From the NCBI GenBank assembly GCA_013433145.1, contig CM024171.1:6510065-6574064 (forward strand): 64,000 nt of DNA, given 5' to 3'. Under the pieces are notes generated by a model. It was not told the DNA's origin. It did not search any database and was given only the letters and a program-made list of their open reading frames with translations. This document shows, piece after piece, positions 34,937 through 49,128 of the stretch. Source of the stretch: Ascaris suum (taxonomy: Eukaryota > Nematoda > Chromadorea > Rhabditida > Ascarididae). The stretch's first letter is position 1, and the number at the start of each line of letters is the position of its first letter. Position numbers and translations under genes: made by a program.

Positions 34937-37900
34937 CCAACTCGAATACCTCTCCATTCACCATTAATCATACAATCCTGAGTGTATTCTAAAAAGCAGC
35001 GTGGAAAGTTGGAAAATTTTTTTAATTGGAGAAAATTGAAGGGTGATAGGACATAGGGTAGATATCAGCCAGTACTCTGTGGTTCATTTCTTTGCTTTCA
35101 TTCCTATTTGCTCCGAATTCAAGAATCGGTAGCGATCTGTGTTTTTCCGTAATTTCTGTGGTGATTGTTCAGAAGTTCTTATCGTAGCAGCCACTGAAGC
35201 AGAAATCGCTTTTTCGCAACCTGATTTTATCGTTCGAATGCTTTGTTTTATAACGTCTGTCTTTCGCAAATGTAACTCCTTCGCTGACCGACTTTTTGCT
35301 GCTGTGAGGTCTTATGTCCACTTCAAAACGACGCCGCTTTCGTGGTTTTAGGCTTGCGAACCAAGAAACTGCTTATTCAGTAGTACGTGTATAATAGAGT
35401 CTAATTTTCAAGCGGTAAATGTTTCATGACAGCTGCACGTTATTGGAGCTCTAAGTATTCGAGAACGAGCAGTTAAGGCAGCATTTTCAGGTGGCTGAAA
35501 TCAAAAAGATGACGAAGGAGAACAAAAAATTCACTTTAGCAATTAGTGACGATGCTGCGAGGAATACTGGAGCGACGTTCAATGGCTTCCAGCCGGCTAC
35601 AGACCTCATTTGAGCGTTTAGTCGTCAGCGAAATTAAAAACCTATCTCCGCCGCATTACGCAGCCCGATTCCGACATTCGCCGTTTTTCAACGAGTTTTT
35701 TACTTGATTTATGAGGTGTTTTTAGTACTGCATATTGAGCAATTTGTTTATACACTCCGTCGGCGTTTCGGGCATTTGTCTTGTTTGAAATCCGGTCTGG
35801 ATTGCTGAGATTTTCCACAGCTTTCTTAATTGTGAGCTTGGCCTGTTCCTTTTATTGCTTAATGAATTTTTCTGCGATCAACAGTGCATTCTCGAAAAAT
35901 AGTTCTCAAGGTTCTCTTTAAATGGGGGTGATATTATTGGTTTAGATTAAATGCGGACTTGGTCGCGACCAGCACAGGTCAAACGGATGATCTGTCGAGA
36001 TGAGTTGAGCTCAATCCCGGCCGGGTGTTTTAAAGTGCTTGGCCAACCGAGATTCCATAAGCAAGATTGGGTTTAGATTGTCTCGATGTGGTGAAGGTTC
36101 CGAAGGACTCGTGCATGAAAATGTCTGATGTCGAGTCAGGGTTCAGTCCGGCCGCGACCATCATAGGGATCGGTTCCGTGCCAGGTCGTGAGTGGGACCA
36201 AATTCGATTCAGACTGGACACAAGACTGTATGAAAATAAGGTGTTATGAAGACAGTTGTCCAAGTTGGGGCAGGGGAAGGCCGGTGAGAAGGCTGTGCGT
36301 AGAGTGACTGGACACTGAAAAGAGATACAGCATTGATGAGAAAAAAGCCTGGGAATGATATTTTCCCTCTATTATTTCGACAGCAAATTCGAGGTTTCGG
36401 GTCACCACATCCTCTCATTAGCGAACCTCCGAATCGCAGATAGTGCATGTGCAAATCGGCGTAACTCATTCATTGAATAGATGCGTTGTCTGGCATCGCA
36501 GCCGAATCACTCTAGGATCACCTTTGGATGATTATGGGGTCGTTGTGATTTAAGCTTAAGCTGCAGTAATCCGAAGTCATTCTTCACTGTGTTTCACCAC
36601 TAACTCGAGATATGCATAGAATTACCGCAAAATTATAGTATTTTCATGATTTCTGTTTTGGTTTGTTTTGCTTATGGAATTAGCTTTGAGCGGTTTCTGT
36701 AGCTTGCAGTGTTACTATATTTACTCAAGGTAGACCCTCTGTCATGCTCTTCACAAAATGTAAAAGCCCCTAGGCTTTTACTTGAGTAAGTACAATAACC
36801 CTATGTAGTGCGACTGATTGATTTTTGGCCATAGGTGTTGATAGGATGCTCAAACGTTCAATATTTTGCAAGTAATGTCGCAGTTAGAATATAGCACTGA
36901 GATATCGAATGTGGACTTCCATTTTACTTTTATCTTTTTAAGGTTTTACTGCTGTTAATAAAACAGTGCTCAGCGGTTTCGCACTTCGCTGTAACAATTT
37001 TCCTTAGGATAGATGAAAAGGTGGATTGCTGGAAAGGCTCAGCTGCTTTGAAACTGTGCGTTCTTGCTGCACGAATGTGGCTGATAGAAGCGCCGATCGA
37101 AAAATTGATTATGTCCTCTTTATGCAGCGTCTTGTTAAACAAACTGCCTGATAGCGTTCTGAAGTATTTTTGCTCATTTATTGGTGCTTCGTGGGTATTT
37201 GGGTGGTATATTCGAAAATAACGCTGATGTAACGTTGAGCGGACATTCCCTTTTTTGTTATTATTTTTTCTGCTGCACTGTTTATGAACCTTTTCGACTT
37301 GTACAACTTCCTTGTTAAGTTGCTGGTACTGTAGTAAAGACTAGAAGGAGGGGAATGGAGATTTTTGAGCGCCTTGTTTTGCATTCGATGAAAACTTCAT
37401 ATTTCTCACATGAAAGTAATGGAATTGGGAATGAGATGTAACTTTCCTCACTCAAGACTCGTAAGTACACGGCTGAATCGCTACAGATCCGCAGCTGTTG
37501 AGTGAGGGAAGCGCTCCGTCATAAATCACCGAGTCGTTCTTCTTGCAACGTGTTTTCACTCCTCTGAAGTCGATCTTCTTTCGTAGTGTTCAGTGTGTTG
37601 ATAGCAGAATCCAAATTCCGCTTTCTTTTCTGTTCCACGAGTATCCATAAGAAAATCCTTCCTTGAAGTTATCTTGTTTCTTCTTATTAGTCTATTCGTT
37701 GTTTGCTAGCATGGAAATCGATATTCACTGATATCCTTTTGTTTATTTTCAATCGATTTCCATATGCTATTTCCGTCTTCGACCGTGTTTGAAAATTGTT
37801 TCGGAAATCATTTCATTGAGGTGAGTGAAGAATTGGTGAAAAGTGCGTCTAGATGTGGCAAGAGGGATTTATTGTTCGGTTTTATTTCTTGCACCGTCGA

Positions 37901-39893
37901 ATGTTTTCTGATAGGAAGTCACCCGACTTCCTTTAATCCGTTCCATTTTGCAGTTGACTTATCGATATATTACCTTCTTTGCGCATTAAACATCCTTTTT
38001 TGAAGAAAGAGCATTGTAAGTACACGGCCTACTTAGTACCTCCCTGCAGCATGCTTAGGTATAACCTTGAGCAGAAACTGCTGTTTCCCAGCAAATCGCC
38101 TTTCATTGGCTCAACCATCAGTGGTACTATAATGTAGGACGCCCTTTCAAAAACACCCAGCACGTGATAATACAGTCAAGGTCTTATGCAATCACCTGAG
38201 CTATAAAAGTCTTAAACTACGGTCGTAAAACTACCAAATTGTTCGGAAACTGAAATCCCGAAGTTTCCTGCTGCTGTAAACGTTCTTTAAACCGAAACCA
38301 AACAACCGCGTTTTAAAATGGGAGTATCGGAGATACAGGAGAATAGAGTCCCACGTTACCCCGACTTTGCTGTTCACAATATGAGGCGAAGCACAATTCT
38401 TGGATAAATCAGCATCACTTATTCAAGCTTTATCATCCAATAGTGTACAGGAAATAAATGTAGAAGCGAAGCTTCTCAAGAAAGAGACTACTGCCCGAAC
38501 AAAGAATGAGCGATTCGCTCACCACTGAAAAACAATTTAATGAGCAAAGCTGAGAAGTTGAAAATTACCTAGACGTCATCTGCATGGGAACTATAGGGTG
38601 ATTTGTCCAGGGAACTACCAGTTAATTTGCAATGAGCATATCGCAAGTTTGATTTCCGAAAAAATCATTAATAAAATCCCACTCCAAATGTTCCAAGTGG
38701 CACTGCATAGCAAAAAAAAGCACAAAAAGTGCATTAGTCAGCATTATCAGTGTTCAGACATTCTTCAAGAATTTACAACCGCAACAGTGCAACGAAATTT
38801 CCGGTAATGGACACGCTATGAGAGAGCGTTTATCTTATGAAGCCTAATAAGCTGGCCCGTTCGAATTGAGCAACAAGAAAAAACTGTTCGGGAAATGATC
38901 CCTTCTCGTTATAGGCTCCATATCAAAGTGCCATTACCAAGATTTTTTTCAAGTAGAGATTCCATTCTCCACATACTTTCGCATTGAAATTATTATATTT
39001 CAGCCAAAATTCTCCTGCACTGGAAATAGTGCTCTTTTCTCACATTTTAGCTCCGAAGCGAAAGTCAGGCGCTGTAAACTAAAGCACGAGAACAACTGCA
39101 CACGTAGGACATCATCACAATTATGCGATTATCGGGCAATGTATCAGCATTTCGCAACACGTCAATACAAAAACGCTCACAAGACGCAACAAGCATATGC
39201 CGGAAATGTGCTTTTATATGAGCAGCACTAATAAACACAAAACAGCAACAACACAAATGCAAAAAAATTCCCGCTTTTTAAGAACCCAAAGATATCAGAT
39301 CCATGAACTGCGCGCAGCACAGAAACGACATTCGCCGTTATTTAGTTTATGCCCTCCGAACACCGTTTTCGTTCAATTCCTCTCGTTCGCTCTTTTTTCT
39401 TGTAATTTAAAATCAAATAACGCACTAATGACTTCTGCAGGCATGTGAATCATTAGAAGCTACCACCGCATTATTCTAGAGGCGGAATTTTTTTTACCAT
39501 CACAGCAAGGGGTGGGGGTATAAACATAAAGAGGGTATAAAATAAAGGACGGCAGAAGTGCATGAAAGCCAACAACAACAACAACCAGTAGCGCAATTGT
39601 GGATGAAAGCAGCTTCTGGAACAAGAAAGTAAAAGAAGGTTCACCGAGTTTACAGGAAAGGCTGTTAAAGGATCTCCCCACCTTTTCTCGATCTACAGAA
39701 AAGGCTATTCAAAGAACGTTGCTCTCACCTCCTCCCTCAAGAAAGTATCAAGTTGCATAGTTGTTTTTATCCCTCTTTCCATTACTCCAAGCAGTTTTCT
39801 TATACAAACTTTACGCTTCCCATATTGGTGGACAATTGTGTACCTGTACCGTAGCACACAGCGTATAAGCAAAGCCCCTACAGACGATTAACT
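34937..39893. other. Intergenic between convergent RecQ5 and Spinster genes
   Basis: Both flanking genes end here. I see no supportable exon on either strand. Around 35940-36200 the sequence is more GC-rich and has two near-palindromes (GGTCGCGACC near 35960 and GGCCGCGACC near 36150). It may be a degenerate repeat, but I cannot name it. The rest is unremarkable AT-rich DNA. Confidence 0.5.
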
Positions 39894-42800
39894 TCAATAA
39901 GGTGGTTGCTGTTCGACAGCATCGAGCAGTGGTGATGTATCCGACGAGCTCTCTACGGCCACTATCGCAGTTGATTCCGGCGCTGAAAACTTCCTCATTA
40001 TTGCACATAAATGCGTGTTGAGTTCAATACCCCAGAAGCAAAATAAGTGCTATTGATTTTCACCTGGGCGCGAAGTCTGTTATATGAAACATTGTGAGTG
40101 TCAACAGCAAAACCACAAAATCGCTTTTCTTCATGGTCCATTTCCTGAAGTTGACTGCATCTAGCAACATCCATAAGGTCCAAAGGAAAGCGCAACGACA
40201 TCTTCAAAACCTCCACTAGGCTTTTGAGATCTCCGTGACTGCTGGGCACATCCCTCGGTAGTTCTTTATGCGTGCCAACAAACAGACATACAAATACGAC
40301 AACTCACATCGCATTTCCATCGCGGCCTTTGCACGATCGTCCACCACGGAGAATGATGCCAGCAGGTAGAATGCACCGCTGCCAATAAGGACAAAGTTCG
40401 GCACGAATAATGCCGATTGGAGAGCAAAAAAACGCGACTTGGTTGAGAAATCATCACCTTGGAGAGAAACCTTATTGACAATAGCAAATCTGGGCATGAA
40501 TAAAAAATAACCATACACCGGTACCCCATCTACCAAAAGTGAGTAAAACGACCGAACGAAAGTCGACTCCCAATTAAATCCCCAAAAACATGAAGACTTA
40601 AATTTGGCACTGCAGTGAATTATTCGAAATGGAGTTGCTGCTATCAGTTTTGTTAACGGTTTAAGTGTTCACTTGCTCACTGCTTGAACCTTTCATTGTC
40701 GGTTTTGCCTTGACATAGTGTAACGATAGTGTGTTGTTACGGGTTATTTTTCATAGTAACTTATGGAATCAAACAGCGAGGTATGTGCTGATCCACATTT
40801 ATTGTTGTTTGATGACCACTTAGAACAGTGTGCACAGAATTTGGGGAGGGAAGGGGGGGGGGGGGTGGAGGTGAAGCGGCGACGTTTCGCTTGCTGACAG
40901 TCGTTTCATATGGACGTTTGCGAAAATAACTTATCCCTTTCTGCAGCAAGTGCTGCAATCACAACAAATAGATGAACCTTGAAGAAAACTGTGCAAACAA
41001 TGTATTCAGTTAGTACACGCTTTACTGCGATAAAATGATCGAATGTTTTTACACACTCACTAGACAGTTTTCCGATGTTTCCTAAACGAGAGGGCTCATC
41101 CATTATGCCTAAGTTCGTGTCGTGTTTCAAATTGGAAAACCTTGAGTGACTGAATGAAATCAAAGTGGGTTTTCTAATCGATGCCCAGTGCTCTGAGTGA
41201 TGCTCACTTCGGCCGAAAACTGCAACAAATCGCTGCTTTTACAGTAGCGCCCATCAGAACTTCAACTTGTCATCAATAAATCCGTTGGCTGACCCAATTC
41301 AAAACAATAGCAAATAAAAAAGGACGGACTAAGAAGAGACTGGGATCCTTCAAGCGGAATAGGGCGAAAAAAATAGTGAATCTTCCCAAATTTTCCCTTC
41401 GCCCTCGACAAGAAATGTGCATACTTCCTATTTCTTCGAATGATCAAGAGATTTCGAAACCTTGAACCACTTACGCCTGAATTGATTTGCGTTAAAAGAA
41501 AAGAAGCACTTCTTGTATGCGACAAACGATTCTTGAGCTATCGGCACATCCACCTTCATTTCAACAGAAGCAATAAACAGAAAAAAGGGATTATGCTCAA
41601 GTATGTTTAAAAATATGATGTTTGAATGATGCACTTAAAAATACAAACCTCGAATAGAATCAGAGATCAGACCGATGAGGTACGGTGATGATGCGTCTCC
41701 AAACAAATGAGAGAATAATGTCTGCATTGCTGTCGCCGTCGACCGACGGTTTGGCACCACTATGTACTGAAAGCTATCATCTCCACCGAAGGCATTTTCA
41801 AAAACGCCTACACTACCACTCCCATCTGTAAAACTAACGAGTGATTAGCTCTTAAATAGCTAAAAGTTAATACCAACCATGGGCACCAAGGAGCCAACTT
41901 AGTACAGAATTCGTTTGGTAAATCAATAATGAAGCATCCGAGAAATTAACAATCAATAACGTACGTTCGACTTGTGCGTTCGCGGTTAAGACTTTCTACC
42001 TTCGATCTCTTTCATGTCTTCTAAATTGGAGTACTCTGCTCACACAATCCCTCATCTAATATAAATGTGAAGGATGTGGAAGCAGAAGCAGCCAAGTCTG
42101 ATATACACGCAACAGTATAAGGCAATAAAGAGAGGGAAGATGAGAACTAACCATGAGCATATCCATGTTTACAGCCCAATTCAGACAGCAACAGCTCACT
42201 CCCAACAATATAAAAATCTGAAAATAGCATATTTAATGGACAGGAAATTGGCGAGCAAAGTGACATATTTTCTGCTTTATAACCTCTCCTAAAAGCTGCT
42301 AAAAGAGTAGTCACTGATCCAATCTTTTTTAGCCTCCTACCAAAAAGTGCCGATCCAATCTAGACGATACAATTTTGCAGATATGTAGAGTGAGCAGCTT
42401 TCTCGAACAGCCTGTTTTACAATATATGAAAATATTTCACTGAATGTTGGGTATTGTTTTATATTTTACTAAGATATCATGACCATGACGCAGCGTGCTT
42501 GCAGTTTCCAAATTTTAAAACGATTCCTGTAGTACTGCAGAAAATGATCTATATATTACTGCACGAAGCCTAGAAAACTGCGTACTTTTCCGTCTCAAGT
42601 TACCATTTTGGAAAGAGAAAAGCAGGGAAATCACACAACACCACTGGATACCATAACGAAAACAAATTGAGTGAAGCACTTCGGAAAGCAGGCGACCTCA
42701 GATTCTTTCCCACAGTTGTTCGTTTTTGTTAATAATTGCATATGTGCACGAAACGTTCAATTTATTGGAAAAAGAAACGAAGTCGCTGCTCATTAAGAAG

Positions 42801-45800
42801 TGCTTAGCGCTCAAAACCTCAGATAATAAACAAAAGAATTCGAATCCACACTTTGAACACCGCTTAACCAGCCAGCTAGCTTCCCACTGAAGCCTCATGT
42901 CAGCAATTGTGGCGGACAATGATTCCCTTTTCTACAAGTAACAGATGATACCTCTTCTATAAAGGGGATCACATGAGAGAGGATTTATGCCGCGTTAATA
43001 TGTTCACCTTTCCAAATGAGACCAGTCACAGGATCGAAACAAATTCTGCAAACGTTGTACTCTGCTTTATCACTGGGCTATGCATCTCTAGCCAACGTCC
43101 TCACCGAAGGACGAAAGGATCAAGAGGAAATTGAAAATATTTGTCTATAAGAGACCAACCCAGCAAAGGATTTCATGGTTGGCACCGAAGATGATAGCGA
43201 GGAAAAGAAGAGGAACGCCCAGCAATGCACCCAATGCACACACATGCGGATCGGCATGTTCATTCGGTTTCAAGCACATAAATCCGTCACGCCAGCCCTG
43301 AATTCATTAAACGATCCTTAGTAGATTATAGCCTGGTATTATTCGTTTTTCCTTGAAATTTCGACCGTTCCTGTTAGAACCGACTGGCAAAATAACCCCT
43401 TTTATTCAGAAGCCGAAGAGCTACTTAAATGATCACAGTTTGGCCGCATTAGCCCCCCTTTCCCTCCCTCTGTTGAAAACAGTTATATTTGGAGTGGCAA
43501 GTAAAAAACAATTTACCTGAGCCAGAGAGGAGCCAACAAGCACACCTAGAAGACCCGCAAAGCACGTTATCATACCAAATACCAGTGATATCCTGCAATC
43601 AGCACTCTACAAAACGTCATTATCTCAGAACAAGCACCAACTATGTTCTGTTGGATAGATTGATAGAGAAAAAATTTAGTGCCACTAGTGAAGAGACCAC
43701 TTTAATTGCAATTATTGAACGCATTTACCGTCGTCTATCTCATTCTCTCTTCATCCATCTGCATACTATTTACGCAGCTTATTTCTAAATGATATGTAAA
43801 GTCACAAAATAATTTAACGCACCCAATATTATTTATACCGCGCACTCAATATACGATAAGCCCTGAGCGATACTTAAGCAATATAAGTATATCAATCTCA
43901 GAGATTTAACAAATATAAAGCACAAATGGTTTTTTATTGATCCCATCAGGAAATTATTTATTCTTCTGAGAAGTGGATTAAATCACTGGTTTACGGAGAA
44001 ATGAAAAGCAAGAAAAGAAATCGCTACCCAGCTTTAACGTCATCGGGAACATGACTTGTCCCATGGTGCATAGCCCATGCGTGCTCAATCAGTGTTGGTG
44101 TCCACCATGCAAGGCAACCGGTCACGAATACGACCGACGTGAAGCCCAATGTTGAGAGTACATACGTGGGACTGTAATGAAATGACTTCCAATCATCACC
44201 ACAAAAACAAATAAAAGAGAACAAAGTGGAAGCTCAAACACTGCAAACACTGTTTGAATATTCCCAACATTATTTGAATCCCTTCAACGAAATTTGAAAA
44301 CAAATTGGACGATACACTCGCTAAATTTAACGACTGATATCACTGAAATTACCGAAAAGAGTAAGATTTTGTGACTCTCACACCATGAACCTGCCTATGA
44401 GGCGGAATTAACGATAGCAAACATTTGCGATTAAGTTAATCACCATTTCAAGGCCAATACACGCGGTAGAAAGAAGTGAAGAGAAATCAGAATCCGAATA
44501 TTTCTCAAATCGTGAACCTGGTTATGGAAAATGGAAAACATCTGGCTTATGAAACAACAATAATTTCTGATAATCGTGGCAAGAATTGCCCTCAAAGTAG
44601 GTGCACAGAAAACGACATCTAAATCAGACCACATCTGTGGCAATCTACTACTTGAGCAATCCGAATACTAAATTTGCGGTTCGAAATGCGTTAAACTAGA
44701 AACTTTGAAAAGAATTCTACAAGAAAATGAGTTGAGAACATAAAAATGTCATCGCTAAGAAAACAGTTACATTTTAAATAGATATTTGACATCCTCAATG
44801 AAGGAAGAGCTCTCGACGAACGCGACATCGGCATTACCGCGAATAGGATCATCGAGCACGAACAGTATCAGCACAATGCAGATCAGCCCAAGAATTGGTG
44901 TCATTCTAACGCCCCATTCCCATGCACCAGCCCACATCGACATGTATGAGCCAACCATATAGCCCAAGCCACTGAAAATTTTCAACTTCGCTTCATAACA
45001 AATCAGACATTTCCATTTCATACACAGATCAGCATCTTAAGTAAATAAGCAACGCTTTCCAAGACCCCTATAATTTTCTCGCCTCAATATCTCAGCTCGC
45101 CTTTTGTTTAATTTTGGGAGACCTTAACTAATCGACGAATTCGCCGCTATTGACATCACGTCACATAAAACGCCAGTCAACCAAAATCATCGAAAGATTT
45201 CTCCTCTCCTAAGAATAAAAATAATTTGTCCGCTACAAATCGTTCATTTGAATGGAACTCGGCTCATCCACAGTCCTAATCAATATTATCAAAATGAAAT
45301 GGATAGAAGCACGCAACAATGTTGCTAAATCTTGAAGAATAATAAAGTATAAATGACCTGCCAACAGGAATAGCGAAATAAAATATCATCAGGGAAGTGC
45401 TTCTTCGATGACCGACAAACATATCAGCGATCAAAGTGGGTGCCACCGTCGAATAGGACGCCTCACCAACACCGACCACACCGCGACACAGCAAAAACAA
45501 CCAGAAGCGCTGCAACTGTCATCAATACATCCTCATTTAAATAGTTTCAAGACTAAAATTTAAAACCTCTTTATCTCATCAACAATCATACTAGATGTCA
45601 TCTGCTCGTAATAAATATTAGCAAAATACATATCCTTTCGAAAAACATGTAATAATACTCTCATCCAAAGTGTTTTCAAAACCTCGCCACCTTTATTATG
45701 GGACAGTTAATCGGCGATTCATCAGAAGCGTAAAACATCATTCTCAGTTCACTATTCTAAACGCCACATTGCTCGATCTCGTCTCTCAAACAATATTGCA

Positions 45801-47720
45801 AGAAAATGAATGCTTAAAAGGCAGGAAATGAGAAATAAGGAGGAAGGAGGAAAAAAATTTCTTGGGCGATAAAATTCAGAGAAATCAGAAACAGAGGCGC
45901 AGATACCAAACCTATACCCCCGGGAAATCCTCATTCGTATTACGCAGATTCAAAAAAAAGCTTGTCGACGCACTTCACTTTGCAAATTTGAGGTGATTTT
46001 AAATACTAATGAAAGCCTAAAAGCTGAGTTTTCTGTACTGCAGAAAAAACATCTGAAGGAAAAGAAGAAAATCATATAGCGTTATTATCAAACAAAAAAT
46101 AAAACAAAACAAAAGTCGAAAAGAAAAGAGAGAAATACTCTTTAAAACGAAAAATAATGTCAGTGTGCGAAAACCTTACCTTAGGTGGTACCAGAGATGA
46201 TGTGAAAACAGCGACTACCCATACCGACAAGCCAGCAGCCATAATCAGTTTGCGATTGAATCGGTCACCAAGATATCCACATACGGGTGCAAACAGCATA
46301 TAGAAAACGATGAATATCGTCTAGACAACGAAAATTCATTTAATAAATACACAGACTTTTATCGATTATTAAACAAGAACCCACGGAAATTGGTTTCCTT
46401 TCCAAAAACGCCCAAAAAGGGCTATTTTAGAACTAATAAACAAAAGGAGCGGAATCAGCATTCAATCTGAAGAATGCCTACCGCCTTCACCTACCCTCTG
46501 CTTCCGGGATCTTAGCGCTAAAATCTCTTTTGGTGACCTTCACTAAAGAGGTGAAGAAGAACGACAAGGAGACAAGACTACAGGGAATGGAAAGTGCACA
46601 TAAGAACCAAATCCTCTCTTTATCAAACAATTTCTCCTAAACACTGCTCGACATCTAAAACAACGTCGACTTCTGAGCATTACTGGAACGCAGAACTTGA
46701 TAATAATCAAAATGGAAAATTAAATTATTGGTAGAAACTGATTAGAAATAGAGTTGGCCGCATCAAGTATCACCTGCAATATAGCCGCTACTGAAGTTAA
46801 CATATAAACGCCATCATAGGTGTTAAAGTGTGGCAACCGGTCAACGTGAAACCAAACACAAGTTTGTTATGCTTTCAGATTTGATTTAAGTCGCTTGTTC
46901 AACCTTTTATTTCGTTCCTTAATAAGATATAATCGATTACCTATTCACAAGGGTTGTTTATAGCACCTTCTCATTACCTAATAACTTTACATCGCTACCA
47001 AAAATGCCAAAGGAGCTCATTTCGAACGAAGAAAGCAACAACAATAAACAACACTATGTCCAATAAACCAAAGAAAAAACCCTCACCTGAAGTAAACCGG
47101 CTTGAGAATCATCAATGCGGAAATAGGCTTGAATTTCGGTTAATACCCCAGCCACTGTGAATCTGTAGAAAGGTAACATGTAATCCTTGTAATATATCAC
47201 ATTTCATCTACAAATAACTGGAAAAAACATTCAAGGAGGAAACGGGGTGCCCACAGTCACCTACATATGTCCGTGCTTCGCCAATCATTTTGTGTACTGT
47301 TTTGTGTTCATTTGTGGCGACACAATTCTGACTGGAAATGAGTTAAGTGAGACTAGAATATTAGGGTATCACAACTACTACTGAAAATTTTGAAGCTCTA
47401 GCGCTGCACGTTCGATTCTAATGTCACAAATTCACAAGCGAATCCGCTTTCATAAGTATGCTGATGGAGGTGGTTTATTTCTTGTGTAGATGCAGCAGAC
47501 CTCACCGCTCCAATTCAATTAACTTTAAGGAGTCAAGTTCGCACATATACTTTCAGTCTTTACGAAAGTAAAAAGTACTGTTATATCATAACCGACGAAA
47601 TGGTACTCACCTGTCCATATAATTGAGTAGGTTAACAGTTAATAATATCGCGACATACAGCAGCTTACGACGATTAGTAGGCGACGTGAGTGGTTCCTCT
47701 ACTTCAGCGATCGCTTCCAT
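39894..47720 (-). CDS. spin: Spinster-family major facilitator transporter
   Basis: Spinster (SPNS) proteins are 12-helix MFS carriers; family members export sphingosine-1-phosphate or lysophospholipids, often from late endosomes/lysosomes. Exons in transcript order: 47611-47720, 47087-47162, 46180-46320, 45358-45509, 44771-44971, 44028-44171, 43517-43592, 43160-43297, 42152-42217, 41649-41766, 40308-40457, 39894-39982. Total 1461 nt, 486 residues, all phases consistent. Diagnostic strings: [21 protein letters not shown] motif [11 protein letters not shown] (about 75-84), [64 protein letters not shown] and [14 protein letters not shown]. The C-terminal tail carries an acidic dileucine (D472-x3-L476-L477), a typical endolysosomal sorting signal. 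The start is the only ATG before the first helix. Nematodes have several paralogues (spin-1 to spin-4); I cannot say which this is. Substrate unknown. Confidence 0.92.
40853..40865. repeat. G13 homopolymer
   Basis: Run of 13 G (+ strand) inside the Spinster intron between 40457 and 41649. Confidence 0.9.
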
Positions 47721-48975
47721 TTTATTAATGGAACGGAGTTATTGGCACCAGAAGGATTTTCTTAACGATCAGTGAGATAATTTTAAACAAGATATAGAAG
47801 AACATATAGTTCATAATAAACACAAAATATATAATCCACAAACGAATCCCCATCGTTAACCCCTCCGACATAGCTAAGCCAGAATGCGAACACTGCCATA
47901 AAGTCTCAGTAATGAGTTATGACTAATCAGTCCAAGAACAACGAAACAAAACCTTTATAACGCTTTCCGATACAAAAACAGTCGAATGCAGAGTGAAAGG
48001 AACACAGCGAACAGCACCTATAAATTCTATACTGTCGTAAAATCGTCCGCACTGTAAATTGCACGCATTCGTTCTCCGCATGAAATCTCGAACTTGCTAA
48101 GGATAAACACACATATGCAAACACATAAATTACGCCATCATAACGCACTCTCAGCAAATCTTGCACAAGCGTGGTTTCAATAAATAGTATCACATTATCA
48201 CCAATGCTGAAAATTGTACTCTGAGAGAGTTTGCTTCTGCGAGCGTTATGCTTCTTTCTGAGCGTTTATGCTTGGTGACTATGTAACTCGAATTCTTCCC
48301 ATTTATTATGTACGATTCCCACAGCTTTACATGTTATCATCACACATATTCTTTCACCTTTAAACGATCCATTTTCCATGCAATAGCATTTCATCACGAG
48401 GCGGAAACAGGTCCAATATTTCAAATCTGCGCCGAGTCGAACAGCACAATTAAGCTCGATGGAGCTCGCTGCAGTTTCAACACTTACGACTTATTCTTCA
48501 TGTACAACATTGTGTCTCTTTAATTGATGTTGCCCAGTTGTATGCGGAGGTGTCGCAGTATGATATAATACTCCTTGAGGTGCTACTCATGTTGCAGAAA
48601 ATAGGGGCCCATAAGTTGGTCCGGGAATAATAGTATTCAAAGCCGAATATTATAGTATAAGATGATTCCCTATGCTGAAAGATTCCACCAAGTGCTATCT
48701 ACAAGAAACGAGTATTTCTGGAAATCATTCTTAGCTACCATATGAGGATAAAAGCGTGAATAAAAAGGTACGCGAAAGAGCGTTAGTATGTACCTGAACA
48801 AGAAAAGAAGCAGACAATGGAAGAGGCGAATAACGTCTAAAATGAAAATGAAATTCTCGAAAGCGTGCATCGATTTAAAAAATCACTTACAGCACATAGT
48901 TCAAATTTATTAAGTGAAGGTTTTGTTCAACCAGCAATGTTTGAAGCGAGCTTCCTTCAGTACATATAACCTCGT
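47721..48975. other. Spinster upstream region
   Basis: Sequence 5' of the Spinster ATG on the - strand. It presumably holds the promoter, but no TATA box or other clear element is visible. No supported exon on either strand. Confidence 0.45.
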
Positions 48976-49128
48976 ATGTCAACCTTTGTGAGATTATATT
49001 ACAAGAAGATCGTTTCCGTTGCAGCAGTTGCTGTGCTCACGGCGATTTCTGTAGAAGTGGAAGCTAAAGTATCGCCAAAAGAGATTCCTGGAATCCCGTT
49101 CGCAATCTTGAAGCGAAAATTGACGTGA
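48976..49128 (+). CDS. Possible small secreted or membrane protein (50 aa) or signal-peptide exon
   Basis: This ORF starts at an ATG and ends at a TGA after 50 codons. The N terminus is basic (RLYYKK). A continuous hydrophobic stretch follows (about residues 12-26, IVSVAAVAVLTAISV), then a small-residue cleavage-like site (VEA). The remaining 20 residues are Pro/Lys-containing (SPKEIPGIP) and end KRK. A GTGAGC donor overlaps the last codon (49125), so this could instead be exon 1 of a secreted protein whose later exons I could not find. No family is recognised. An ORF this short could arise by chance; the signal-peptide layout is the main argument for it. Confidence 0.28.
   Translation: MSTFVRLYYKKIVSVAAVAVLTAISVEVEAKVSPKEIPGIPFAILKRKLT

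Noticed and set aside
35940..36200. Possible tRNA-derived SINE (GGTTCAGTCC, palindromic GGTCGCGACC)
   Set aside because: The B-box match is imperfect, and no A box, poly-A tail or target-site duplication is visible.
39998..40249. 83-codon - strand frame between the last two Spinster exons
   Set aside because: The donor at 40307 and acceptor before 39982 join in phase and give a sensible tail; this frame is intronic.
41428..41634. - strand frame between Spinster exons 10 and 11
   Set aside because: Exons 10 and 11 join in phase (1/1) without it, and the encoded peptide has no counterpart in Spinster proteins.
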